Positions 44,540-52,940 of a stretch of 64,000 nucleotides of DNA are shown piece after piece. The stretch is taken from positions 1-64,000 of the forward strand of contig NZ_JAHKQL010000008.1 in NCBI RefSeq assembly GCF_018861005.1. The letters are read 5' to 3'. The number at the start of each line of letters is the position of its first letter. The first letter of the stretch is position 1. The translations under genes and the position numbers were made by a program. The notes beneath the pieces were generated by a model that saw only the letters and a list, made by a program, of their open reading frames with translations, did not search any database and was not told the DNA's origin. Source of the stretch: Polaribacter vadi (GTDB taxonomy: Bacteria > Bacteroidota > Bacteroidia > Flavobacteriales > Flavobacteriaceae).

Positions 44540-45498
44540 TATCTTTTTGGTTTGTATTTAGATTTTGTGAAGATAATATCTTCATCCATTTTTAATAATT
44601 CTTGCAAAGATACATCATTATGTTGCATATAAGAATTAACTATTTGCCAACCTAACCAAACTCCTATTCTTCCTGGAGATAAATTATCTTGCTCTAAATA
44701 AAACTTAGAAAAAGGCGCATTATCTAAAAACCTTTGATTTAGTTTAGTGTCTGTGCTAAATAATAATTTTCTGTCTATAAAATACATCCAAACCTGCTCT
44801 TCATTTGTTTTTGCCCAATTGAATTTATCATATGAATAACCCATTTTTTCTTGATCAGAAACTTCTGGTAAATATGCATCTAACAAGTACATTTTTTTAC
44901 CTTCATAAATCATTTTATCTATGAATCTTCTTTTGTTTGATGGGCGTATTTGCTTTTTAATTATTGCATTTGCAACATCAACAATTATATGTTCTTTAGT
45001 ATTATTTTCTTTGATGTATTTAGGATAATCTGCATAAAAACTATGTTGATTCCCCAAATAAACATCTAAAGAAACCAGCATTAAACTATCTGCATAAATT
45101 ATCCTATTTTCATAATCTATGTTACTTAAAAGTGTAACTACATTAGGTGCTTTAAACTTCGGATTATAATACTTAACGTATTTAAAAAGTGATGAAAATT
45201 GTTTTTCTTTAGTATTAAAATCAGCATAAATTTTCTGCGTTTCTAAAAACAACTCTTGTTCATCTTTATCATTTATTTTAACAAATGCTAAACTATCTGT
45301 AAATTGATCAGGGAATAAATAAGGGTACTTCTGTTTTACTTTTGATAAAGTTTTTGTTGTTGCATTGTAAAAATCAACATCATATCTCTTTACAGAAAAA
45401 TCGACTTTTACTTTAGAAACATCAATTTGTTGTTGTTTTTTATCAGAACAAGAAAAAAACAGACAGAAAACCATTAAAACCGCAAATAAAAATCTCAT
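44539..45498 (-). CDS. gldB: Gliding motility lipoprotein GldB
   Basis: GldB is a lipoprotein required for gliding in Flavobacterium johnsoniae. The 319-aa product has a lipoprotein signal ending in CLFFSC (Cys17), then the family sequence VKVDFSVKRYDVDFYNAT, YADYPKYIKEN and SPGRIGVWLGWQIVNSYM near residue 270. It is 59 bp from divergent nadE and translationally coupled to gldC. Confidence 0.92.
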   Translation of the reverse strand: MRFLFAVLMVFCLFFSCSDKKQQQIDVSKVKVDFSVKRYDVDFYNATTKTLSKVKQKYPYLFPDQFTDSLAFVKINDKDEQELFLETQKIYADFNTKEKQFSSLFKYVKYYNPKFKAPNVVTLLSNIDYENRIIYADSLMLVSLDVYLGNQHSFYADYPKYIKENNTKEHIIVDVANAIIKKQIRPSNKRRFIDKMIYEGKKMYLLDAYLPEVSDQEKMGYSYDKFNWAKTNEEQVWMYFIDRKLLFSTDTKLNQRFLDNAPFSKFYLEQDNLSPGRIGVWLGWQIVNSYMQHNDVSLQELLKMDEDIIFTKSKYKPKR

Positions 45499-45557
45499 AT
45501 TCTTTGTATCTTAGTCTTTGAATTAAAGAACGATAAAAATACTAAAATAGTTTATCA

Positions 45558-46346
45558 ATGAATACCGAAAAAGTAGCTGAATACATCATCAATTGGTTAA
45601 AAGATTACGCAATTAATGCAAAAGTAAAAGGTTTTGTTGTTGGAGTTTCTGGAGGAATAGATTCTGCATTAACATCAACTTTATGTGCAGAAACAGGCTT
45701 TCCCACTTTATGTGTAGAAATGCCAATTCATCAAGCAGCAAGTCAGGTTTCTAGAGCTGAAGAACATATTGCACAATTAAAAAAACGCTTTGATAATGTT
45801 AATGAAGTTAGAGTAGATTTAACTGCCACTTTTGAAGATTTTAAAAATGTTGTACCAACCATAGAAGATACTGCAAAAGTAGATTTGTCTTTGGCAAATA
45901 CTAGAGCAAGAATTAGAATGACTACTTTATATTATTTAGCAGGAATTAATAGTGCTTTGGTTGCTGGAACAGGAAATAAAGTAGAAGATTTTGGTGTTGG
46001 TTTTTACACAAAATATGGTGATGGAGGTGTAGATTTAAGTCCGATAGCAGATTTAATGAAGTCTGAAGTTTATGAATTAGCAGCTTATTTAGGTGTGCCA
46101 AATTCTATACAAGTTGCACAACCTACAGATGGTTTATTTGGAGATAGCAGAACAGATGAAGACCAAATTGGAGCTTCTTATGATGAACTAGAATGGGCTA
46201 TGAAAATGCAAAATGAAGGCAAATCTGCAGATGATTTTACAGGTAGAGAGCAAGAAGTATTTAAAATTTATATTAGATTAAACACCATTAATCAGCATAA
46301 AATGCAACCTATACCAGTTTGTGAAATTCCAGAAAACTTAAAGTAA
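45558..46346 (+). CDS. nadE: NH3-dependent NAD synthetase
   Basis: Makes NAD from deamido-NAD, ATP and ammonia. The 262-aa product is the short form lacking a glutaminase domain. The PP-loop SGGIDSALTSTLC lies near residue 31, then RARIRMTTLYYLAG, GTGNKVEDFGVGFYTKYGDGG near 138-158, and DGLFGDSRTDEDQIGASYDELE. Its last nine bases overlap, in antisense, the end of a 43-aa gene on the other strand. Confidence 0.96.
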   Translation: MNTEKVAEYIINWLKDYAINAKVKGFVVGVSGGIDSALTSTLCAETGFPTLCVEMPIHQAASQVSRAEEHIAQLKKRFDNVNEVRVDLTATFEDFKNVVPTIEDTAKVDLSLANTRARIRMTTLYYLAGINSALVAGTGNKVEDFGVGFYTKYGDGGVDLSPIADLMKSEVYELAAYLGVPNSIQVAQPTDGLFGDSRTDEDQIGASYDELEWAMKMQNEGKSADDFTGREQEVFKIYIRLNTINQHKMQPIPVCEIPENLK

Positions 46347-46469
46347 ATTTGCTGCAACCATTAGCTTTTTTATTTTTTTATAGCTTCGTCTTTTAGATCC
46401 TTTAGAAATTTCGAAAGGCAATTTAATTAGAAGATGTGCAATTTTAAAAAAAATTAAAGTTAGTTTCAT
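46338..46469 (-). CDS. 43-aa small basic protein, paralogue 2 (unknown family)
   Basis: The 43-codon frame starts MKLTLIFFKIAHLLIKLPFE, continues ISKGSKRRSYKKIKKLM and ends VAANLL. It aligns without gaps over its full length with the gene at 46620-46751: both share LPFEIS-GSKRR, then IKK-M-AANLL, and 43 residues. An N-terminal hydrophobic helix and a very basic second half suggest membrane or nucleic-acid contact. It converges with nadE and overlaps its last nine bases. Preserved protein similarity between two neighbouring frames argues for real coding. No promoter box with a full consensus match was found, and I recognise no family. Confidence 0.72.
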   Translation of the reverse strand: MKLTLIFFKIAHLLIKLPFEISKGSKRRSYKKIKKLMVAANLL

Positions 46470-46564
46470 TTAAATATAGTGTCTATTATTTAGACTCAGA
46501 TTTAAAAAAATGGTCACAAAATATTTATAACACAAAACTTTTACTAAAAATAAAACATAAAAAA

Positions 46565-46600
46565 ATACCTTAACATTTAATTTGTTAAGGTATTTTTTTA
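46565..46600. terminator. Bidirectional terminator between the two 43-aa genes
   Basis: ATACCTTAACA (46565-46575 region) pairs with TGTTAAGGTAT (46583-46593), flanked by A and T runs. It would end the minus-strand 46620-46751 gene and also any plus-strand transcript running out of nadE. Confidence 0.8.
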
Positions 46601-46619
46601 ATGTTTTTTTGGTTACTTA

Positions 46620-46751
46620 TTAAAGTAAGTTAGCAGCAATCATCATTTTTTTAATTCTTACATGAGCTCTTCTTTTAGATCCGTTAGAGATCTCGAAAGG
46701 CAAAGAAATGAACATAAAAATGATCTTCAAAATTTGTAATACTTTTTTCAT
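46620..46751 (-). CDS. 43-aa small basic protein, paralogue 1 (unknown family)
   Basis: The frame starts MKKVLQILKIIFMFISLPFE, continues ISNGSKRRAHVRIKKMM and ends IAANLL. It has an amphipathic/hydrophobic N-terminal helix and a basic C-terminal half. It is a gapless homologue of the gene at 46338-46469. A full -7 box (TACATTTG) lies 29-36 bp before the ATG and a terminator follows the stop by about 20 bases, so it looks like a complete independent gene. Function unknown; possibilities include a membrane-binding peptide or a toxin-like peptide (inference only). Confidence 0.78.
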   Translation of the reverse strand: MKKVLQILKIIFMFISLPFEISNGSKRRAHVRIKKMMIAANLL

Positions 46752-46779
46752 AATAGTCTTTTTACTCTTTTTCGTGCAA

Positions 46780-46787
46780 CAAATGTA
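46780..46787 (-). promoter_or_regulatory. Candidate -7 box for the 43-aa gene
   Basis: On the minus strand TACATTTG fits TAnnTTTG; TCTG, a three-of-four match to TTTG, lies 20 bases upstream. From 46788 to the dnaG stop at 47024 I see nothing else. Confidence 0.5.
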
Positions 46788-47023
46788 CACAAAAAGAAAT
46801 AAATAAGCAGAAATGTATTCATAGGAAAAACCCTGATTTTATAATTTAGCAATATTCTAAATAATTGACTATCAATAAAAACCAAAATACTACACCTTAT
46901 TATTAGCGTATTAACTAGTATATATTAAGAAATTAGAATACGAATTTTTACAGATTTGATAATGAAAAAGCATTAGGATATTAGAATAACAGTTACAGTT
47001 TGTAAATGTTATTAATTTGATAA

Positions 47024-49045
47024 TTACACAACACGATTTAGCTTATCAAAAAGTCTCATTTTTAAATTTGTGTAATTTCTAATAGTTTCTAAATCGATAT
47101 TAATAGCGCTATTTTCTGTAGCTTCTTTCATTAATTCTTGAATTTTTCTATCAATTAAAACTCTTCTTAAATTAAATATCACATCAGGAATTGCCTTAAA
47201 TAACACTTCTAATGCATTTGTCACAAAAATGTTTTGCCCTTCCCAATCACTCAATCTCATATTTGGATCTTCTTCATCCATTAAAACAGAAGTAATGATA
47301 TCTCTTACTTCAGGATTACTATGATTTACTAAATCATTAATATGAAGCTTTTCTAATTGATTTAATTGATGAATAATTGTACTATATAATTCTTGAAAAA
47401 CTGGGTTTGAAAATTCAATTTCATCATCTTGTAAATGCAAATAAATTTCTGTAGAAACTAAGTTTTGATATTTTTTAATGACTATTGACTCTTTACCATT
47501 TTCATCAATATCGATAACATCCTCAGTAAACTCCACCTCTTCATTTCCATACAAAATTAAATTTTTAATTATTTCTTTTTCATATTTAGAAAGTTCATCA
47601 ATTTTTTCAGTAGAAACTAACCCACCTTTAACCAAGCCCATTTGCGCACTTTCTTGCTGCATAAAATATTCTGGAGGTGGCTCATTGGGATCTTGCTGTG
47701 GTGCACTTTGCTTTCTGCTTGCTTTCTTACTTTTTTCCTGAATATTTTTCTTTAGTAATTGTGCCAACTCACTAAACAAAACACGCTCTGAAATTTCCAT
47801 GATTCTAGAACATTCTTGTATGTAAACTTCACGCTGAATAGAATCTGGAATTTTAGAAATACTAGTAACAATATCGCGAATTACACTTGCTTTTTTTATA
47901 GGATCGTTGTTAGAATCTTTTAAAAGCAAAGACACTTTAAAGTTTATAAAATCTTGTGCTGAGTTTTCTAAATATTCCTTAAGCTCTGCATTAGAATGTG
48001 CTTTTGCAAAACTATCTGGGTCTTCTCCATCAGGAAACTGAACTACTTTCACGTTCATTCCTTGTTCTAGAATTAAATCTATACCACGAATAGAAGCTCT
48101 AATTCCTGCTGCATCTCCATCAAAAAGAACTGTAATATTTTTTGTTAATCTGTTTACTAAACGTATTTGATCTGAAGTTAATGCTGTACCAGAAGAAGCT
48201 ACAACATTCTCTACACCAGATTGATTAAAAGATATAACATCTGTGTAACCTTCTACTAAAAAACAATTGTCTTGTTTAGCAATTTCTTTTTTGGCTTGAT
48301 AAATTCCGTAAAGAATTTTACTCTTATGATAAATATCGCTTTCGGGTGAATTTAGATATTTTGCTGCTTTTTTATCAGCAGTTAAAATACGACCACCAAA
48401 ACCCAAAATACGACCAGACATTGAATGTATAGGAAACATTACACGACCTTTAAAACGATCGAATTGTTTGTTCTCTTTTACTATTGTTAGACCTGTTGAT
48501 GCTAAATATTTTAAATCGTAACCTTTATCTAAAGCTGCTTTTGTAAAATTATCCCATTCATCAATACAATACCCTAAGTCGAATTTTTTAATGGTTTCGT
48601 CTGTAAAACCTCTTTCCTTAAAATAACTTAAACCTATTGCTTTACCTAAATTGGAATTCAGCATTGTATTATGAAAATAATCTCTGGCAAAACTAGATAC
48701 CAAAAACATACTTTCTCTTTCATTTATCTGAGCTTTTTCTTCTGATGTTTGCTCAGTTTCTTCAATTTCTATATTGTACTTTTTAGCTAACCATTTTATG
48801 GCTTCTGGGTAAGAATAATGTTCGTGTTCCATTAAAAATGAAATGGCATTACCTCCTTTACCTGTAGAGAAGTCTTTCCAGATTTGTTTTACTGGAGATA
48901 CCATAAAAGATGGTGATTTTTCGTCTACAAACGGACTTAACCCTTTAAAGTTACTTCCTGCTTTTTTAAGTTGTACGAATTCACCTATAACCTCTTCTAC
49001 TCTTGCAGTTTCAAAAACTCGGTCTATGGTACTTCTGGAAATCAT
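47024..49045 (-). CDS. dnaG: DNA primase DnaG (zinc-ligand-less)
   Basis: DnaG makes RNA primers at the replication fork. The 673-aa protein has the N-terminal CHC2-type region, the Toprim core (LVEGYTDVISFNQSG near residue 262, LFDGDAAGIRASIRG near 308, GEDPDSF near 343) and a helicase-binding C-terminal part. The CHC2 zinc site of E. coli DnaG (CPFH and CFGC) reads SPFV and DFST here, so all four ligands are gone although the flanking fold sequence (GKGGNAISFLMEHEHYSYPEA, in parts) is kept. The ATG follows a perfect terminator-like hairpin by only about 20 bases. Confidence 0.96.
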   Translation of the reverse strand: MISRSTIDRVFETARVEEVIGEFVQLKKAGSNFKGLSPFVDEKSPSFMVSPVKQIWKDFSTGKGGNAISFLMEHEHYSYPEAIKWLAKKYNIEIEETEQTSEEKAQINERESMFLVSSFARDYFHNTMLNSNLGKAIGLSYFKERGFTDETIKKFDLGYCIDEWDNFTKAALDKGYDLKYLASTGLTIVKENKQFDRFKGRVMFPIHSMSGRILGFGGRILTADKKAAKYLNSPESDIYHKSKILYGIYQAKKEIAKQDNCFLVEGYTDVISFNQSGVENVVASSGTALTSDQIRLVNRLTKNITVLFDGDAAGIRASIRGIDLILEQGMNVKVVQFPDGEDPDSFAKAHSNAELKEYLENSAQDFINFKVSLLLKDSNNDPIKKASVIRDIVTSISKIPDSIQREVYIQECSRIMEISERVLFSELAQLLKKNIQEKSKKASRKQSAPQQDPNEPPPEYFMQQESAQMGLVKGGLVSTEKIDELSKYEKEIIKNLILYGNEEVEFTEDVIDIDENGKESIVIKKYQNLVSTEIYLHLQDDEIEFSNPVFQELYSTIIHQLNQLEKLHINDLVNHSNPEVRDIITSVLMDEEDPNMRLSDWEGQNIFVTNALEVLFKAIPDVIFNLRRVLIDRKIQELMKEATENSAINIDLETIRNYTNLKMRLFDKLNRVV

Positions 49046-49063
49046 TCGTTTATTTCTAAATTT

Positions 49064-49100
49064 TAAACCCTTCAGGTTTTAAAAACCTGAAGGGTTTTTT
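49064..49100. terminator. Perfect terminator hairpin between clpX and dnaG
   Basis: AAACCCTTCAGGTTTT (49065-49080) pairs completely with AAAACCTGAAGGGTTT (49082-49097). T runs occur on both sides. It isolates clpX from dnaG on the minus strand, and also follows any plus-strand product here poorly, being upstream of the RNA-like element. Confidence 0.85.
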
Positions 49101-49135
49101 GTATATTAAAAAGCCTTTTTACTATTTGTTGTTTT

Positions 49136-49160
49136 TGCTAACTTCACTATAAAGTTAGCA
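49136..49160. other. Hairpin in the dnaG-clpX intergenic region
   Basis: TGCTAACTT (49136-49144) pairs perfectly with AAGTTAGCA (49152-49160) across a CACTATA loop. It directly precedes the larger structured element that begins at 49164. Confidence 0.6.
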
Positions 49161-49163
49161 ATA

Positions 49164-49244
49164 TGCGTTAAGGATTGAAACGACATCCTTTTTTCTTTTT
49201 CAGAAAAAAGATATAGTGTAAAGCCTGACCTGAAAGGTAACGCA
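49164..49244 (+). ncRNA. Candidate structured RNA (possibly Flavo-1-like)
   Basis: A closing stem TGCGTTA (49164-49170) with TAACGCA (49238-49244) encloses GGAT/ATCC (49172-49175, 49185-49188), TTTTTTCT/AGAAAAAA (49189-49196, 49202-49209) and ACCT/AGGT (49228-49231, 49235-49238). The multi-stem layout and the strings GGATTGAAACGACATCC and AAGCCTGACC resemble a repeated non-coding element I recall from flavobacterial genomes, perhaps the Flavo-1 RNA motif of Rfam. Strand is chosen from that recollection. No protein frame is present. Confidence 0.5.
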
Positions 49245-49253
49245 ATAATAAAA

Positions 49254-50492
49254 TTAAGATGCTGCTCTTAACTTCTTTAAAGTGCTGTTAGACAATTTAG
49301 ATTCTGCATAGTCTTTGGTTACATTAAAAACTTTGTCATCAGAACTTGGTAAATCGAACATTGCATCTGTAAAAATAGCCTCGCATAAAGAACGTAAACC
49401 TCTTGCACCTAACTTATACTCTACTGCTTTTTCTACTATGTAATTTAATGCTTCTTCTTCTATTGTAAACTCAACTTCATCCATAATAAACAATTTTGCA
49501 TATTGTTTAATAATTGAATTTTTAGGTTCTGTTAAAATAGCACGTAATGTTTTAGCATCTAAAGGATTCATATAACTTAATACTGGTAAACGACCAATAA
49601 TTTCTGGTATTAAGCCAAAAGATTTTAAATCTAATGGTGTTATGTATTGTAATAAGTTTTCTTCATCAATTTTATCATCCTCTAAAGATGCTCCAAAACC
49701 AACTGCTTGTCTGTTTAAACGTTTACTTATTAATCTATCAATTCCTGAAAAAGCACCACCTGCAATAAATAAAATATCTTTAGTATCTACCTCTATAAAT
49801 TTTTGCTCAGGATGTTTTCTACCTCCTTTTGGAGCTACATTTACAACTGCACCTTCTAATAGTTTTAATAAAGCTTGCTGTACTCCTTCTCCAGAAACAT
49901 CTCTTGTTATGGATGGGTTGTCTCCTTTTCTTGCAATTTTATCTATCTCATCTATAAAAACGATACCTCTTTGTGCTTTTTCTACATCGTAATCTGCGGC
50001 TTGTAAAAGACGACTTAAAATGCTTTCTACATCTTCACCAACATAACCTGCTTGAGTTAATACTGTAGCATCTACAATAGAAAATGGTACATTTAGCATT
50101 TTTGCAATTGTTCTTGCAACCAATGTTTTACCTGTACCTGTTTCACCAACCAAAACAATGTTCGATTTTTCGATTTCTACTTCATCTTCTGTATTTTTAT
50201 CTTGCAATAACCTTTTGTAATGATTGTAAACTGCAACTGCCATTGCTCGTTTTGTTTCATTTTGACCAATGATATATTGATCTAAAAAGTCCTTAATTTC
50301 TCTTGGCTTTTTTAAAGTTAAATCTTTTGATAAGCTACTCGTTTTAGATTCAGAAATTTCTTCTTCTACAATACCATGTGCTTGCTCTATACATTTATCA
50401 CATATATGAGCATCCATACCAGCAATTAGCAAGTCTGTTTCTGCTTTTTTACGTCCGCAAAATGAGCACTCTAAATTTTCTTCTTTCGACAT
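49254..50492 (-). CDS. clpX: ATP-dependent Clp protease ATP-binding subunit ClpX
   Basis: An AAA+ unfoldase that feeds tagged proteins to ClpP. The 412-aa protein keeps its N-terminal zinc-binding domain (ECSFCGRK and ICDKC, four cysteines). Walker A is GETGTGKTLVART near residue 115, Walker B GIVFIDEIDKIARKG near 180, and the pore loop GYVGED near 148. The ClpP-docking region reads LSRR- or IGF-like weakly, around AIGFGA as AVGFGASLED. It lies 81 bp downstream of clpP on the same strand. Confidence 0.97.
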   Translation of the reverse strand: MSKEENLECSFCGRKKAETDLLIAGMDAHICDKCIEQAHGIVEEEISESKTSSLSKDLTLKKPREIKDFLDQYIIGQNETKRAMAVAVYNHYKRLLQDKNTEDEVEIEKSNIVLVGETGTGKTLVARTIAKMLNVPFSIVDATVLTQAGYVGEDVESILSRLLQAADYDVEKAQRGIVFIDEIDKIARKGDNPSITRDVSGEGVQQALLKLLEGAVVNVAPKGGRKHPEQKFIEVDTKDILFIAGGAFSGIDRLISKRLNRQAVGFGASLEDDKIDEENLLQYITPLDLKSFGLIPEIIGRLPVLSYMNPLDAKTLRAILTEPKNSIIKQYAKLFIMDEVEFTIEEEALNYIVEKAVEYKLGARGLRSLCEAIFTDAMFDLPSSDDKVFNVTKDYAESKLSNSTLKKLRAAS

Positions 50493-50573
50493 TTGAATTG
50501 GTTTTGGTTTTTAGTTATTGGTTGTTGGGAGAAAGATTTCACCAAACAACTTTAAACCCACAACTTAATGTTA

Positions 50574-51233
50574 TTACTTTCTTGTTAAAATTTCATCGAT
50601 CATACCATAGGCTTTAGCTTCATCTGCTTTCATCCAGTAATCTCTATCAGAATCATTATGAACTTTTTCTATAGTTTGCCCAGAATGATTTGCAATAATT
50701 GCATACAATTCGTCTTTTAACTTTAAGATTTCTCTTGCAGTAATCTCTATATCAGAAGCCTGACCTTGAGCACCACCTAAAGGTTGATGAATCATAATTC
50801 TAGAATGTGGTAAGGCAGAACGTTTACCATTTTGACCTGCACACATTAAAACTGCACCCATTGAAGCTGCCATTCCTGTACAAATTGTTGCAACATCTGG
50901 TTTTATGAATTGCATAGTATCGTAAATACCTAGACCTGCATAAACCCCTCCTCCTGGAGAATTTATATAGATAGAAATATCTTTATTAGCATCTACACTT
51001 TCTAAAAACAATAATTGTGCTTGTATAATATTTGCAACTTGATCATTAATACCTGTACCTAAAAAGATAATTCTATCCATCATTAAACGAGAAAAAACAT
51101 CCATTTGAGTAATGTTCATTTGACGTTCTTCCATAATGTATGGAGTTAAACTACTAGTTATTTTGGTATATGCAGTGCTACTAATTCCATGATGTTTTGT
51201 AGCATATTTTTCGAACTCTTTTCCGTAATTCAT
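50574..51233 (-). CDS. clpP: ATP-dependent Clp protease proteolytic subunit ClpP
   Basis: A serine peptidase forming the two-ring degradation chamber used by ClpX. The 219-aa product has the catalytic Ser in [17 protein letters not shown] near residue 117 and the His in [15 protein letters not shown] near 142; the Asp follows in the YWMKADEA region. The N-terminal 25 residues look like a propeptide. Order tig-clpP-clpX is the common bacterial cluster. Confidence 0.97.
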   Translation of the reverse strand: MNYGKEFEKYATKHHGISSTAYTKITSSLTPYIMEERQMNITQMDVFSRLMMDRIIFLGTGINDQVANIIQAQLLFLESVDANKDISIYINSPGGGVYAGLGIYDTMQFIKPDVATICTGMAASMGAVLMCAGQNGKRSALPHSRIMIHQPLGGAQGQASDIEITAREILKLKDELYAIIANHSGQTIEKVHNDSDRDYWMKADEAKAYGMIDEILTRK

Positions 51234-51309
51234 TTCTTGATTCTTTTAAAATATTTGATTTGTAAAGATAAGAACTATTCTCTTAATATTCTGTTACAGT
51301 TTTTAGGCA

Positions 51310-51340
51310 AAAAAACCTGAATTTTTCAATTCAGGTTTTA
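51310..51340 (-). terminator. Terminator after tig
   Basis: AAAACCTGAATT (51312-51323) pairs with AATTCAGGTTTT (51328-51339). Read on the minus strand it is followed by T7, so tig and clpP are probably separate units. Confidence 0.85.
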
Positions 51341-51393
51341 CCTTATTATAAGACAATTCTTCTTTACTAAAGATTATAAAATCTTAATAGAAA

Positions 51394-52719
51394 TTATTTC
51401 TTATATGCTTCTTTTACAAACTCTTCGTAAGAAACTTCTTTTGTTTTAAAGTTGATATTCTCCTTAAAGAAAGTCAATAATTTTTGACTAATTAATTGAG
51501 ATTGTAACTTTTGCGCTTCTTCTTGGTTTTGTAAAATTCTACCAGCAATATCATCCAATTCTTTTTCTTCTGGATTCATGTTACCAAACTGAGCCATTTG
51601 AGTTCTGATAAATCCTTTTGCGTAATCTACCAATTCAGCATAATCCAATTTAATATCATTATCTTTCATAAGCTTACCTTCAATTAATTGATAACGTAAA
51701 CCTTGTTCAGATTTTTTATACTCTTCTGTTGCTTCTTCTGGTGTTAATTGTTTTTCACCAGCAGTTTGTAACCATTTTTGTAAAAATTCAGCAGGTAAAT
51801 CGAATTTTGTATTTTCTATTAAATACTCTTGTACAGCATTTAATAAATATTGATCTCCTTGTTGCTCGAATTGCTTTTCAGCATCTTCTTTAATTTTTTC
51901 TTTTAACTCAGTTACAGTAGAAACGCTACCATCAGCAAATAATTTATCGAATAATTCTTTGTCTAATTCAGCTGGTTCTGTTTTTGTAATCTCTTCTACA
52001 GTAAAAGTTACTTTGATATCTAAATCGTGAATTTCATCATGAGAAAGACCTAAAAGATGTTCTAATTTATGATCGTCTTCGAATAATTTCTTTGTCTCTA
52101 ACTCAACAACATCACCTACTTTAGTACCAATTAATTTCTTTTCGTTTTTCTTACCTTTTAAATCGTTAACTAAAAAAGTACCTTTTTTATTGATTTCTTT
52201 TTCTTCGTTAACAAATGTACCAGTTACGTTAGAATGCTCAGTAGCTTCATCTAAAGAACTCATTTTTCCATAACGAGTCTGAATGTTTTTAACTTCTTCT
52301 TCTAATAATTCATCAGTAGCAACAATATTATATTGCTTTATTTTATTTTTTGCTGATAAATCAATTTCAAATTCAGGAGCTAATCCTAATTCAAATTCAA
52401 AAGAAAAAGTTTCTGCATCCCAATTAAAATCTTCTTCAATTCTTGGTAAAGGATTACCTAAAATATCTAATTTTTCTTCTGTTATAAATTTATTTAAAGA
52501 ATCTTGTAAAAGCTTGTTTACTTCATCAATCATTACAGATTTACCATATTGTTTTTTAACCATTCCCATAGGTACATGCCCTTTTCTAAAACCAGGAATA
52601 TCTGCCTTTTTACGGTAATCTGTTAAAACCTCTGTTACTTTTGCTTGATAATCTTCTGCAACAATATCAACTTTTACAACTGCATTTAATGCATCTACGT
52701 TCTCTTTTGTAATATTCAT
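51394..52719 (-). CDS. tig: Trigger factor
   Basis: A ribosome-associated chaperone that meets nascent chains. The 441-aa protein has the ribosome-binding N domain (start MNITKENVDALNAVVKVDI, signature GFRKGHVPMGMVKKQYG near residue 43). The PPIase-like middle is diverged, with an extended insertion (about 150-245), and a helical C domain follows (QYLLNAVQEYLIENTKFDLP to the end). Length is usual (E. coli 432). It precedes clpP-clpX, with a terminator in between. Confidence 0.95.
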   Translation of the reverse strand: MNITKENVDALNAVVKVDIVAEDYQAKVTEVLTDYRKKADIPGFRKGHVPMGMVKKQYGKSVMIDEVNKLLQDSLNKFITEEKLDILGNPLPRIEEDFNWDAETFSFEFELGLAPEFEIDLSAKNKIKQYNIVATDELLEEEVKNIQTRYGKMSSLDEATEHSNVTGTFVNEEKEINKKGTFLVNDLKGKKNEKKLIGTKVGDVVELETKKLFEDDHKLEHLLGLSHDEIHDLDIKVTFTVEEITKTEPAELDKELFDKLFADGSVSTVTELKEKIKEDAEKQFEQQGDQYLLNAVQEYLIENTKFDLPAEFLQKWLQTAGEKQLTPEEATEEYKKSEQGLRYQLIEGKLMKDNDIKLDYAELVDYAKGFIRTQMAQFGNMNPEEKELDDIAGRILQNQEEAQKLQSQLISQKLLTFFKENINFKTKEVSYEEFVKEAYKK

Positions 52720-52752
52720 TTCTTATTAATCTAGTTCTTAAAAAATCGAGTG

Positions 52753-52783
52753 CAAAATTAATCAATTAAATTGATTTTACAAC
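52753..52783 (-). promoter_or_regulatory. Candidate promoter for tig
   Basis: On the minus strand GTTG (52783-52780), a 19-base spacer and TAATTTTG (52760-52753), 33 bp before the ATG. Confidence 0.5.
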
Positions 52784-52888
52784 TCTTTAAACACTTCTAT
52801 TTCAGTAATTTCGAATCGTATTTAATTTCTGTAAATAATTAAAAACTAAAACTGTAGCAGTGATTCGTTTATAAATAAAAAAAATACT

Positions 52889-52896
52889 TAATTTTG
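52889..52896 (+). promoter_or_regulatory. Candidate -7 box for pyrH
   Basis: TAATTTTG fits TAnnTTTG, 44 bp before the ATG; the -33 is unclear. Confidence 0.35.
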
Positions 52897-52940
52897 CTTA
52901 ACTAAAATTCTCTATACAGAGGCACAAAAATCAACTAAAA

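Noticed and set aside
49171-49180. GGATTGAAAC string resembling the 3' end of many CRISPR repeats
   Set aside because: It occurs once, with no spaced copies and no cas genes; it is part of the structured intergenic element.
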